A stretch of 61,541 nt of DNA from Miniphocaeibacter sp964345925. Its GTDB lineage: Bacteria; Bacillota; Clostridia; Tissierellales; Peptoniphilaceae. This document shows, in pieces, positions 47,314-55,575 of this stretch. The stretch spans positions 1-61,541 of the forward strand of contig CAYFSP010000006.1 of assembly GCA_964345925.1 (NCBI GenBank). The letters run 5' to 3'. The translations under genes were made by a program, and so were the position numbers. The notes under the pieces are model-generated. The model worked only from the letters and a program-made list of their open reading frames with translations, did no database searches and had not been told where the DNA came from. Numbering within the stretch: the first letter of the stretch is position 1; each line of letters opens with the position of its first letter.

Positions 47314-48851
47314 TATTCTTCTCCTTTCGTAGACTGCATAATAGCTTTCATAATATTTTCCTGGCTAACAGATTGCTTATCTAGTTCTCCAACTATTCTG
47401 CCTTCATTCATAACATATACTCTATCTGAAATACCCATAACCTCTGGCATTTCTGAAGAAATTACTATAATAGAACGCCCCTCTGCTGCTAATTCATTTA
47501 TAATACTGTATATTTCATATTTCGCTCCAACATCTATTCCTCTTGTTGGTTCATCTAATATCAATAAATCCGGATCAGAATATATCCACCTAGCCAACAT
47601 TATCTTCTGTTGGTTTCCTCCAGATAATTGACCTGATTTATACATAACATTAGGTGCTTTAATATTTATCTTATCCTTATATTCATTTGCTACTTGTAAT
47701 TCTTCATTTTCGTTTATAATTCCATAATTGCTTATTTTATTTAAACTGGATAATGTAGTGTTGTTCTTTATACTCTGTTCAAGTATTAATCCTTGAGATT
47801 TTCTATCCTCTGTTACATAGGCTATTCTAGCCTTTATTGCCTCTTTTGGATTGTTTAATTCTATTTTCTCTCCATTTTTGTATATTTCGCCAGATTTAAA
47901 AATCCCATATGATTTTCCAAAAATACTCATTGCCAACTCTGTTCTACCTGATCCCATTAAGCCAGCAATTCCAACTACTTCACCTTTTTTTATATTTATA
48001 TTTACATTATTCACCATTAATTTTCCAGGAATAACTTCAGACTCAATATTCCAATTCCTAATTTCAAACTGAATATCTCCTATTTCAACATCCCTACTAG
48101 GATACCTATCGGTTAATTCCCTTCCAACCATTCCTTTGATAATTCTGTCCTCTGAAATATCATCAACACCTCTCACCAAGGTCTCTATGGATTTTCCATC
48201 TCTTATAATGGTAATGTCATCTGCTATTTTATTAATTTCATTTAATTTATGTGAAATGATTATGGATGTAATTCCCTTACTTTTTAAATCTAGAATCAAG
48301 TCCAATAATTTATCACTATCTGAATCGTTTAAAGAAGCCGTTGGCTCATCTAGTATTAATAATTTAACATTTTTTGATAATGCTTTTGCTATTTCTACCA
48401 GTTGTTGTTTCCCAACTCCTATCTCCTCAATAAGTAAGTTTAAGTTTTCATCTAATCCAACTAACTTTGTATATCTTTCGGCGTCACTATAGGTTTTACC
48501 CCAGTTGATAACACCATTTTTACTTCTCTCATTCCCTAAAAAAATATTTTCCTTTATTGATAAATTTGGCACTAATGCCAACTCTTGATGTATTATTACA
48601 ATACCTTTTTCTTCACTGTCCTTTATAGTCTTTAACTTACATGCTTCATTTTTATATAATATGTCACCTTCATAAGTTCCATAAGGATATACACCACTTA
48701 ATATGTTCATCAATGTAGACTTTCCGGCACCATTTTCCCCTACAATTGCATGTATAGTTCCATTTCTAACGTTTAGATTAACATTGTCCAGGGCTTTAAC
48801 TCCAGGAAATTCCTTAACTATATTTTTCATTTGTAATATGTAATCTGACAT
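47313..48851 (-). CDS. xylG: Xylose ABC transporter ATP-binding protein
   Basis: 512 residues with two nucleotide-binding domains. The first has VGENGAGKST, VGKQQLVEIAKAL and LLILDEPTASL. The second has a degenerate Walker A GLMGSGRTEL with signature SGGNQQKIMLARW and LLILDEPTRGID. This is the normal pattern in XylG/RbsA-type sugar importers, where one site is not a consensus ATPase. It lies after xylF, from which a strong hairpin separates it. Confidence 0.95.
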   Translation of the reverse strand: MSDYILQMKNIVKEFPGVKALDNVNLNVRNGTIHAIVGENGAGKSTLMNILSGVYPYGTYEGDILYKNEACKLKTIKDSEEKGIVIIHQELALVPNLSIKENIFLGNERSKNGVINWGKTYSDAERYTKLVGLDENLNLLIEEIGVGKQQLVEIAKALSKNVKLLILDEPTASLNDSDSDKLLDLILDLKSKGITSIIISHKLNEINKIADDITIIRDGKSIETLVRGVDDISEDRIIKGMVGRELTDRYPSRDVEIGDIQFEIRNWNIESEVIPGKLMVNNVNINIKKGEVVGIAGLMGSGRTELAMSIFGKSYGIFKSGEIYKNGEKIELNNPKEAIKARIAYVTEDRKSQGLILEQSIKNNTTLSSLNKISNYGIINENEELQVANEYKDKINIKAPNVMYKSGQLSGGNQQKIMLARWIYSDPDLLILDEPTRGIDVGAKYEIYSIINELAAEGRSIIVISSEMPEVMGISDRVYVMNEGRIVGELDKQSVSQENIMKAIMQSTKGEE

Positions 48852-48871
48852 ATTATCCTCCTTAATTAAGA

Positions 48872-48898
48872 AACCAGATAAGGATCTCTTATCTGGTT
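48872..48898 (-). terminator. Hairpin between xylF and xylG, partial terminator
   Basis: A perfect 11-bp stem AACCAGATAAG/CTTATCTGGTT with a 5-base loop, then TTTCTT on the minus strand. It probably lowers transcription of xylGHAB relative to the abundant binding protein XylF. Confidence 0.7.
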
Positions 48899-48918
48899 AT
48901 CCTAATTGTAAATATTAT

Positions 48919-50031
48919 TTACTTAACATCTTCTTCTTTATAATATCCACTATCCACTAATAGTTCTTTGTAATTATCTTTATCTACTGCTTCTGGTTCA
49001 AGTAAGAATGAAGGAACAACTTTCTTTCCATTATCATAAGTTTCTTCATCATTTACAGGAACTTCTTTGTCATTTATTATTGCATCAACCATTTCAACTA
49101 CTTTTTCAGCTAAAGCTCTAGTATCTTTAAAAACTGACATTGATTGAGTTCCAGCTACAATAGCTTTTACGTTAGCAATATTAGCATCTTGTCCTGTAAT
49201 TACTGGCATAGGTTTATCTGCTCCACCATATCCTGCTTCTTTAAGAGCTGATTGTACTCCTATTGACACTGAGTCATTTGAACAAAGAACTGCGTCAATA
49301 ACATCTGAAGTATAATTTGCAGTAATTATATTATCCATTCTAGCTTGAGCTGTTTGTTCATCCCAGTTAGTAATAGCTGCTTGTTCTTTTGTCGTTTGAC
49401 CTGATTTAACAACTAATTGACCATTTTCTATATATGGTTCTAAAACTTTCATAGCACCACCAAAGAAATAGTTAACATTATTATCATCTAAAGGACCTGT
49501 AAATAATTCAATATTAAATGGACCTTTACCTTCAGCTAAATCTAAAGCTGTTTCAATATATTTACCTTGAATATTTCCAACATTTTCATTATCAAAAGTA
49601 GCATAGTAATCAACTGCATCAGTATTTACTATTAATCTGTCATAAGCTATAACGCTAATTCCTTCTTCTTTAGCACTTTCAAGAACTGTACTTAAAGCAC
49701 TACCATCTATTGATCCTACAACTAAAACTTTAGCACCTTTAGTTATCATATTTTCTATTTGTGAAATTTGTGTATCAATTTTATTTTCAGCAAATTGCAA
49801 TTCAACTTTATAGCCTAATTTTTCTAAAGCCTTTTGCATATTAGCTCCATCTTGGTTCCATCTTTGAAGTGATTTTGTAGGCATTGAAACACCTATCAAA
49901 TCTCCACTACCACTAGCCTTACCAGGATTAGAAGCATTGTCCTTATCCTTTCCACCACATGCTGTTACTGTTAACAACATCATAATACTAATCATAATTA
50001 AACTTAATATTTTCTTACCTTTGTTTTTCAT
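48919..50031 (-). CDS. xylF: D-xylose-binding lipoprotein
   Basis: About 370 residues. A signal peptide ends in the lipobox VTACGG, then the periplasmic-binding-protein fold opens IGVSMPTKSLQRWNQDG. The ligand region includes ITGQDANIANVKAI. It captures xylose at the cell surface for XylGH. The start is the ATG at 50031, with AGGAGG 6 bp upstream. An upstream in-frame ATG at 50067 would overlap the regulator gene and add a charged stretch in front of the signal peptide. Confidence 0.93.
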   Translation of the reverse strand: MKNKGKKILSLIMISIMMLLTVTACGGKDKDNASNPGKASGSGDLIGVSMPTKSLQRWNQDGANMQKALEKLGYKVELQFAENKIDTQISQIENMITKGAKVLVVGSIDGSALSTVLESAKEEGISVIAYDRLIVNTDAVDYYATFDNENVGNIQGKYIETALDLAEGKGPFNIELFTGPLDDNNVNYFFGGAMKVLEPYIENGQLVVKSGQTTKEQAAITNWDEQTAQARMDNIITANYTSDVIDAVLCSNDSVSIGVQSALKEAGYGGADKPMPVITGQDANIANVKAIVAGTQSMSVFKDTRALAEKVVEMVDAIINDKEVPVNDEETYDNGKKVVPSFLLEPEAVDKDNYKELLVDSGYYKEEDVK

Positions 50032-50047
50032 TTCTTTCCTCCTATTT

Positions 50048-51016
50048 TTATGTACTCTTTCTTTCAATGAGCTTAACTGGTTCTAAATATTGTTTCTGTT
50101 CTACTTTCCTTTCTTCAATAATATCTATTAATAAATCTATACATTTTGAAGAAATTTTATCCACTGGTTGTTCAATAGTCGTTAGCTTTGGATAAATTAA
50201 ATCTCCTATGTAAGAATTATCAAACCCAATAATCTTTATATCCTCTGGAATATTAATACCTTTTTCCTGTAAATATCCTGTAATTAAAACAGCTGCTATA
50301 TCGTTAAAGGCGAATATACCATCATATTTTGATATATCGTAATCCTTTATCATTCTTTCTATACTATATTCTAAGTTAAAGTCACTATCAAATTGAATAA
50401 TATCAACATTTACATTCTTTCTATTCGCTTCTTCAATGAATCCTCTACATCTTTCCTCTGTTGCATCAAAATTAGATGGACCTTTAATATGAAGTATTTT
50501 ATTACATCCCTTTTCCATTAGATGATTAAATGCCATAACTCCACCACCATAGTTATCTGAAGAAACGGTAATTACATTTTCGTCTACCTCTGTCTCAAAG
50601 GATACAATAGGAATTTTCATATTATCTATTTCACTTCTAAGTTGCGTTCTTGTTGCTATAATGCCTCGAACCCTATATCCTTTTAAAAGTCTAAAAGCTT
50701 GTTTTTCCTTCTCCTTATTATCATCAGTTGTGAAAAGGATTACACCATAACCTTTCTCCTGTGCTTTTCTTTCCAAATGCATTGTCATTTCAGAAAAAAA
50801 TGGATTCGATAGACTTGAAACGACTATCCCTATTAAATTTGATTTATTCTTAAAAACTGCTCTGGCATGTTCATTAGGAACATAATCCAACTTTTTTATG
50901 GCAATTTCTATTTTATTTGCTGATTCTTTACTAACATAGCCACTTTTATTAATATATCTTGAAATAGTTCCTATACTTAGACCAGTAGCCTTAGCAATAT
51001 CCCTTATTGATGACAT
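50048..51016 (-). CDS. LacI-family repressor of the xylose operon
   Basis: A 322-residue regulator. The N-terminal helix-turn-helix reads IRDIAKATGLSIGTISRYINKSGYVS, and the hinge region (VPNEHARAV) inserts into DNA. The sugar-binding core begins LIGIVVSSLSNPFFSEM. It is the first gene of the xyl operon, 16 bp ahead of xylF, downstream of a consensus promoter and two copies of a GTGTAAC-N2-GTTACAC palindrome. Repression relieved by xylose or a derivative is the likely mode. It is distinct from the ROK-family XylR of Bacillus. Confidence 0.9.
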   Translation of the reverse strand: MSSIRDIAKATGLSIGTISRYINKSGYVSKESANKIEIAIKKLDYVPNEHARAVFKNKSNLIGIVVSSLSNPFFSEMTMHLERKAQEKGYGVILFTTDDNKEKEKQAFRLLKGYRVRGIIATRTQLRSEIDNMKIPIVSFETEVDENVITVSSDNYGGGVMAFNHLMEKGCNKILHIKGPSNFDATEERCRGFIEEANRKNVNVDIIQFDSDFNLEYSIERMIKDYDISKYDGIFAFNDIAAVLITGYLQEKGINIPEDIKIIGFDNSYIGDLIYPKLTTIEQPVDKISSKCIDLLIDIIEERKVEQKQYLEPVKLIERKST

Positions 51017-51033
51017 AGCCCACCTCTAATATT

Positions 51034-51051
51034 TGTGTAACATGTTACGCA
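51034..51051. promoter_or_regulatory. LacI-type operator 1 in the xyl leader
   Basis: TGTGTAACATGTTACGCA, with a perfect 12-bp core GTAACATGTTAC (51037-51048), lies between the promoter and the regulator start. Confidence 0.72.
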
Positions 51052-51112
51052 ATCCTTAAAAAAATATAATTCCAATTACTCAACTCATTTGAGAATTCGT
51101 TTTCCAATATAT

Positions 51113-51128
51113 GTGTAACTTGTTACAC
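51113..51128. promoter_or_regulatory. LacI-type operator 2 next to the xyl promoter
   Basis: GTGTAAC-TT-GTTACAC is a perfect inverted repeat placed just downstream of the leftward -10 box (about +8 to +23), where repressor would block transcription. It shares the motif with operator 1, 79 bp away, allowing looping. Confidence 0.78.
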
Positions 51129-51142
51129 TCCTATTAACTATA

Positions 51143-51170
51143 ATTATATATAATAAAATTAAGATGTCAA
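51143..51170 (-). promoter_or_regulatory. Sigma-A promoter of the xyl operon
   Basis: Minus-strand TTGACA (51170-51165), 16-bp spacer and TATAAT (51148-51143), both consensus hexamers. Confidence 0.8.
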
Positions 51171-51235
51171 TACTTTTTTATAAAATTAAAAAATCTTTGT
51201 TATAATATAATTAATAAGTATAAGAAGGAGAAGTT

Positions 51236-52246
51236 ATGAAAACAAGTATAGATAAAATAAATTCAAAAGTATTAAATGAAGAGATCTCATTAATAACAAT
51301 TAAAAATAATAATATTATATTGGAATTATCCAATTATGGCGCTATGATTACAAAATTATTAATTGATGATATTGATGTAATAGTTGGTTGTAATACAGTT
51401 GATGAATATATAAAACAACCAAATTTTTTTGGTGCTACAATTGGAAGATATGCAAATAGAATTGGTAATGGAAAGTTTAAAATAGATGGTATGGAATATA
51501 ATGTATCTATAAACGAATCACCTAATCAATTACACGGAGGTTTTAAAGGATTTGATAAGAGGATTTGGAAATATGAAATAATGGACAACTCCGTAATATT
51601 TTCATATTTAAGCAAGGACATGGAAGAGGGATTTCCTGGAAATTTAAATGTGAAAGTCAAATACACATTAACTGAAAAAAATGAAGTATTAATAGAATAT
51701 TTTGCAAATTCTGACAAGGATACGGTTGTAAGCTTAACTAACCATAGCTACTTTAATATAAATGGAGAAAATGGAAAGAATATTAAAAACCAATTATTGC
51801 AAATTAATGCTGACTATATTTCAGAAGTAGACGAAGGAAAAATTCCAACGGGAAAACTAATAGATATAAAAGATAGTAATTTCGACTTTAGAGAGGAAAG
51901 AAGTATTGATGATGCTTTGGAAAACTCTAAAATCATCTTAAATAGGGACTATGATCATAATTATATACTCTCCAATGATGATGATAAAAAAGTTAAAGCT
52001 AGCATATACTCCCCTATTACAAATATAAAAATGGAACTTTATACAAGCTACCCTTGTTTACAAATATATACAGGCTCAGGATTTGACAATTTCAAAGGTA
52101 AGTCAAAAGATTATAATAATTACGACTCTATTTGCTTAGAAGCACAGTATTCACCAAATGCTATGAATTTGGAAAATATGAAACAACCTATTCTAAGAAA
52201 AGATGAAGATTTCTATGAATTTATAAAATTTAAATTTATAATATAG
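51236..52246 (+). CDS. galM: Aldose 1-epimerase (mutarotase)
   Basis: A 336-residue galactose-mutarotase-like enzyme that interconverts alpha and beta anomers of aldoses. Family motifs are GATIGRYANRI, NQLHGGFKGFDKRIW (catalytic-side His), LTNHSYFNING, DHNYIL with Asp and His, and the catalytic Glu in CLEAQYSPNAMN. It is divergent from the xyl operon and shares its control region, so it probably prepares xylose anomers for XylA. A -10 TATAAT lies at 51201-51206, and AAGGAG precedes the ATG. Confidence 0.93.
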   Translation: MKTSIDKINSKVLNEEISLITIKNNNIILELSNYGAMITKLLIDDIDVIVGCNTVDEYIKQPNFFGATIGRYANRIGNGKFKIDGMEYNVSINESPNQLHGGFKGFDKRIWKYEIMDNSVIFSYLSKDMEEGFPGNLNVKVKYTLTEKNEVLIEYFANSDKDTVVSLTNHSYFNINGENGKNIKNQLLQINADYISEVDEGKIPTGKLIDIKDSNFDFREERSIDDALENSKIILNRDYDHNYILSNDDDKKVKASIYSPITNIKMELYTSYPCLQIYTGSGFDNFKGKSKDYNNYDSICLEAQYSPNAMNLENMKQPILRKDEDFYEFIKFKFII

Positions 52247-52263
52247 TACAGAAATCATAATGC

Positions 52264-52300
52264 AATTATTAAAATTTTAGTAATTTTTTAATAATTTTTT
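52264..52300 (+). terminator. AT-only terminator of galM
   Basis: An 11-bp stem AATTATTAAAA/TTTTAATAATT followed by TTTT. All A-T pairs, so strength is uncertain. Confidence 0.55.
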
Positions 52301-52345
52301 AATTAATTTATTATACTATTAAAATGAATAATAAATATAAAAGGA

Positions 52346-52789
52346 GTGTATTATGAAAAAGGAATTAAGGTATTTATTGTAACTGCGATATTAGTGATAA
52401 TTGCATTTGTTTTTTTATACTTAAAGCTAGGAAGAACTTGGATCGCAAATTCTCATGATGTTAATATAGTTTATAATAAGATAGAAAACACTATCGAATT
52501 AACTTTTAAAACGAATAATGATGATTATATTCTTTCTCCAAGCCCTATTTTTGAAGAGGGAAAACAAAATATAGAAGGAGACAGAGTAGTTGTATATATG
52601 ATGAAAAATAATTTCCTCACTTCTCTAGCTAGGAAAGAACCTGTATTAAAGTACAATTTTAAAGATGAAAACAATTTGTTACTTTCAAATGGCGAAGTTA
52701 GAAAGTTGTCTGAAGATGATTCATTAATTATTAAATATAAAGATAAGGAAGAATTTATAAAATTCAAAGACCTCTATAAACACTATTAA
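52346..52789 (+). CDS. Small membrane-anchored protein of unknown function
   Basis: About 147 residues with one N-terminal membrane helix (FIVTAILVIIAFVFLYLKL) and a soluble, charged outer domain of about 115 residues. I do not recognise a family. The open frame can begin at GTG 52346, but a better start is ATG 52353, spaced 6 bp from AGGAG. From that ATG the frame is lost after a run of five A (52356-52360); a sixth A would give MKKGIKVFIV. So either the start is GTG or there is a one-base deletion. It is monocistronic, between two terminators. Confidence 0.6.
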   Translation: MYYEKGIKVFIVTAILVIIAFVFLYLKLGRTWIANSHDVNIVYNKIENTIELTFKTNNDDYILSPSPIFEEGKQNIEGDRVVVYMMKNNFLTSLARKEPVLKYNFKDENNLLLSNGEVRKLSEDDSLIIKYKDKEEFIKFKDLYKHY

Positions 52790-52851
52790 AAGCTTAGTAT
52801 TTTTATACGAAAAAGATTTATATACATTCTATTATTTACAATTGACTGAAT

Positions 52852-52890
52852 AAAAGATTTGTTTGTTACAAAACAGATCTTTTATTTTTT
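52852..52890 (+). terminator. Terminator of the small membrane-protein gene
   Basis: A 13-bp stem with one G-U pair (52852-52864 with 52871-52883) followed by ATTTTTTT. Confidence 0.82.
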
Positions 52891-52902
52891 TATTTATATC
52901 GT

Positions 52903-52919
52903 TATAGTTTTTTGCTATA
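52903..52919. promoter_or_regulatory. LysR-type box overlapping the lysR promoter
   Basis: TATAG-N7-CTATA overlaps the -10 TATAAT (52916-52921) of the LysR gene, a position that suits autorepression. The same 16-mer ATCGTTATAGTTTTTT recurs near 55478. Confidence 0.6.
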
Positions 52920-52959
52920 ATTGTAATATGTTAATCAAATTATATTATAGGAGGTTTTT

Positions 52960-53868
52960 ATGACTTTACAACAATTAAAATATATTATTAAAGTTGCAGA
53001 GAAGGGTTCTATTAATGAAGCTGCTAAGGAGCTTTTCATTTCTCAACCTAGTTTATCCAACGCCATTAAAGAACTTGAAAAAGAGTTACAGTTTGCAATT
53101 TTTATTAGAAATAATAGAGGTGTTGTCCTTTCCAATAAGGGGTTAGAATTTTTAGGATATGCTCAACAGGTTATCACTCAAGCTGATTTACTTGAAGCTA
53201 AATATATTCAAGGCTCTGTTAAGAAGCAAAGATTTTGTGCATCTTCTCAACACTATCTTTTTGTAGCAAATGCTTTTGTTGAACTCGTTAAAGGATACGA
53301 AGATGAGGAGTATAATTTTACTTTAAACGAAACCACGACTTATGAAGTTATTGAAAATGTTAAAACCATGTTTAGTGAAATTGGTATTATATACCTTTCT
53401 AACTATAATGAAGCTGTAATCAAAAAAATGCTTAAGGAGAACAATCTGATCTTTAAGGAATTATTTACTGCTAAGCCTCATGTTTTCCTCTCTAAAAAAC
53501 ATCCTTTAGCACATAAAAAAAGTATTGATATAGAAGAACTAGATGATTATCCTAGAATTTCCTTTAACCAAGGAATGTATAACTCCTTCTATTTTTCAGA
53601 GGAGGCCTTTAGCTACCTTCCTGTTAAAAAAAGTATTCATGTAAGTGATAGAGCTGCTGTCGTTAACTTTATGATCGGTCTTGATGGATACACTTACTCC
53701 TCTGGAATTTTTCCTGAGTATTTACATGGTGGAGATATTATTTCAGTTCCAATTAATGCAGATGAAAAGATACAAATTGGAACCATTGTCCATAAAGATG
53801 TTGTTCTATCTGATATTGGAGAAAAATTCTACGAAATCTTATTAAATTATACAAAAGATTTTAGCTAA
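52960..53868 (+). CDS. LysR-family transcriptional regulator
   Basis: A 302-residue LysR-type regulator. The N-terminal winged helix reads LQQLKYIIKVAEKGSINEAAKELFISQPSLSNAI (over residues 3-36), followed by a linker helix and a two-lobed effector domain with ARTAKPHVFLSKKHP-like features (here TAKPHVFLSKKHPL). It stands 107 bp upstream of a MetY-like gene on the same strand. Because TATAG-N7-TATA boxes occur before this gene and both MetY-like genes, control of sulfur-amino-acid metabolism is a reasonable inference. The effector is unknown. Confidence 0.92.
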   Translation: MTLQQLKYIIKVAEKGSINEAAKELFISQPSLSNAIKELEKELQFAIFIRNNRGVVLSNKGLEFLGYAQQVITQADLLEAKYIQGSVKKQRFCASSQHYLFVANAFVELVKGYEDEEYNFTLNETTTYEVIENVKTMFSEIGIIYLSNYNEAVIKKMLKENNLIFKELFTAKPHVFLSKKHPLAHKKSIDIEELDDYPRISFNQGMYNSFYFSEEAFSYLPVKKSIHVSDRAAVVNFMIGLDGYTYSSGIFPEYLHGGDIISVPINADEKIQIGTIVHKDVVLSDIGEKFYEILLNYTKDFS

Positions 53869-53876
53869 TTATTCTA

Positions 53877-53893
53877 TATAGTTAAATTCTATA
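53877..53893 (+). promoter_or_regulatory. LysR-type box upstream of the first metY-like gene
   Basis: TATAG-TTAAATT-CTATA, a T-N11-A dyad, lies with its end 46 bp before a TACAAT -10 (53939-53944). This centres it near -65, the usual recognition site of LysR activators. Confidence 0.65.
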
Positions 53894-53975
53894 TCGAGCT
53901 ATATATTATAGATTTAAGTTAATAACAGTATTTTATGATACAATGGATAAAATTAACTATTATGGAGGATTTATT

Positions 53976-55238
53976 ATGAGAGATGAAACAAAATGTTTGC
54001 ATTCAGGATATACCCCTGGCAATGCTGAACCTAGGGTTATTCCAATTGTTCAAAGTACAACTTATGTATATGATTCTACAGAGGAAGTTGCTTCTGTTTT
54101 TGATGAACCAACTAAATCTTTAATATATTCTAGATTTGCTAATCCTACTGTTATGGCTGTTGAAGCTAAAATTGCCGAACTTGAAGGTGGAGTTGGTGCT
54201 ATGTGTACAACTTCTGGACAAGCTGCTACCCTTCTTGCCATTTTAAATATATGTCAAGCAGGTGATAGTTTTATTAGTACTTCTGAAATTTATGGAGGAA
54301 CTGTAAACCTATTTTCATACACTTTGCCTAAGCTTGGAATTGAATGTATATACGTTGACAAAGATGCATCTGTAGAGGAAATAAACTCTGCTTTTAAGGA
54401 AAATACAAAGGCTTTCTTTGGTGAAACAATAGCAAATCCTGCATTATCCGTTTTAGATTTTGAAAAATTTTCTAAAATAGCCCATGACAATGGCGTTCCT
54501 TTAATAGTTGATAATACATTTGCTACTCCAATTCTTTGTAAACCCTTTGAACATGGTGCCGATATTGTAATTCATTCAACTACTAAGTATATGGATGGCC
54601 ATGCTGTTCAAGTCGGTGGTGTAATTGTAGATAGTGGTAATTTCGACTGGACTAATGGAAAATTTCCAGAGCTTGTTGAACCAGATGAATCATATCACGG
54701 CATTTCTTACGTGGAAACATATGGTAAGGCTGCTTATATTATAAAGGCAAGAATGCAATTAATGAGAGATTTTGGTTGCTATCCTGCTGCACATTCAGCT
54801 TTTTTACTAAATTTAGGTTTGGAAACTCTAGCTGTTAGAATGAAACAATACTGTGAAAATGCATTAAAAGTAGCAAAATATTTTGAAAAGTCGGATAAAA
54901 TTGAATCTGTTACATATCCTGGACTTAAAAATGATTCCTCTTATGAATTAGCTCAAAAATATTTAAGGGGATCTAGTGGAGTTATTTCACTAATTATTAA
55001 AGGTGGAAGGGATAATGCCATTAAATTCATGGATTCACTAGAACTTGCTTCAAATGAAGTTCACGTAGCCGATATTCGTACTTGTGTTTTACACCCTGCA
55101 AGTGAAACCCATCGCCAATTAACAGATGAACAATTGGAAGCTGCTGGTATAAATGCTGGAATGGTTCGTTTTTCCGTAGGACTTGAAAATGTTGACGATA
55201 TAATAGAAGATATTGAAAAGGCTCTAAATAATATTTAA
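53976..55238 (+). CDS. MetY-like O-acetylhomoserine/cysteine-synthesis PLP enzyme, copy 1
   Basis: A 420-residue Cys/Met-metabolism PLP enzyme. Motifs are YSRFANPTV, TSGQAATL, YGGTVNLFSYTLPKLGI, VDNTFATP and the PLP-binding Lys in HSTTKYMDGHA, with the substrate-binding end region IRTCVLHPASETHRQL. The pattern best matches O-acetylhomoserine sulfhydrylase; methionine gamma-lyase is the main alternative. The start is ATG 53976 with GGAGG upstream, not the earlier in-frame ATG at 53943. A close paralogue follows. Confidence 0.86.
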   Translation: MRDETKCLHSGYTPGNAEPRVIPIVQSTTYVYDSTEEVASVFDEPTKSLIYSRFANPTVMAVEAKIAELEGGVGAMCTTSGQAATLLAILNICQAGDSFISTSEIYGGTVNLFSYTLPKLGIECIYVDKDASVEEINSAFKENTKAFFGETIANPALSVLDFEKFSKIAHDNGVPLIVDNTFATPILCKPFEHGADIVIHSTTKYMDGHAVQVGGVIVDSGNFDWTNGKFPELVEPDESYHGISYVETYGKAAYIIKARMQLMRDFGCYPAAHSAFLLNLGLETLAVRMKQYCENALKVAKYFEKSDKIESVTYPGLKNDSSYELAQKYLRGSSGVISLIIKGGRDNAIKFMDSLELASNEVHVADIRTCVLHPASETHRQLTDEQLEAAGINAGMVRFSVGLENVDDIIEDIEKALNNI

Positions 55239-55247
55239 ATTTATGGT

Positions 55248-55274
55248 AAAAGGAGGATTAATGCCCTCCTTTTT
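55248..55274 (+). terminator. Terminator after metY-like copy 1
   Basis: A 9-bp stem AAAAGGAGG/CCTCCTTTT with an 8-base loop and continuing T. Confidence 0.85.
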
Positions 55275-55481
55275 GTTTTGCAATTTATAAAATTTATCTT
55301 TATAATTCTATATTTTCATTTATTTATTAATCCAATGTAAATACTTTTTTACCATGAAGGATTAATTCTTATGATACATCTAAATACTCTAATTCTAATT
55401 TTACAAATAAATTTGTTCTAATCTTATTTCTAATTTTATTAAAATACCAACGATATGCAAATCTTATATAAGCTTAATCGT

Positions 55482-55498
55482 TATAGTTTTTTATTATA
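55482..55498 (+). promoter_or_regulatory. LysR-type box upstream of the second metY-like gene
   Basis: TATAG-TTTTTTA-TTATA, one base short of the full dyad, ends 47 bp before TATAAT 55545-55550. This spacing is nearly identical to that before copy 1. Confidence 0.55.
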
Positions 55499-55575
55499 TC
55501 TATTCATATATTTATTGTCCTACGACATAACAGATAACCAATGCTATAATAAATTAAATTGAAAGGGTGAGATAT

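Larger units (their letters stand above)
55239..55566 (+). other. Control region between the two metY-like genes
   Basis: This 328-bp gap holds a terminator for copy 1, an AT-rich stretch with nothing recognisable (about 55280-55470), a LysR-type box and a TATAAT at 55545-55550 that has no good -35, then the copy 2 ribosome site. The two genes are therefore separate transcription units. Confidence 0.6.

Noticed and set aside
53943..53975. An 11-residue N-terminal extension of the first metY-like gene
   Set aside because: The upstream ATG lacks a ribosome site and covers the -10 region, and the paralogue starts at the equivalent of 53976.
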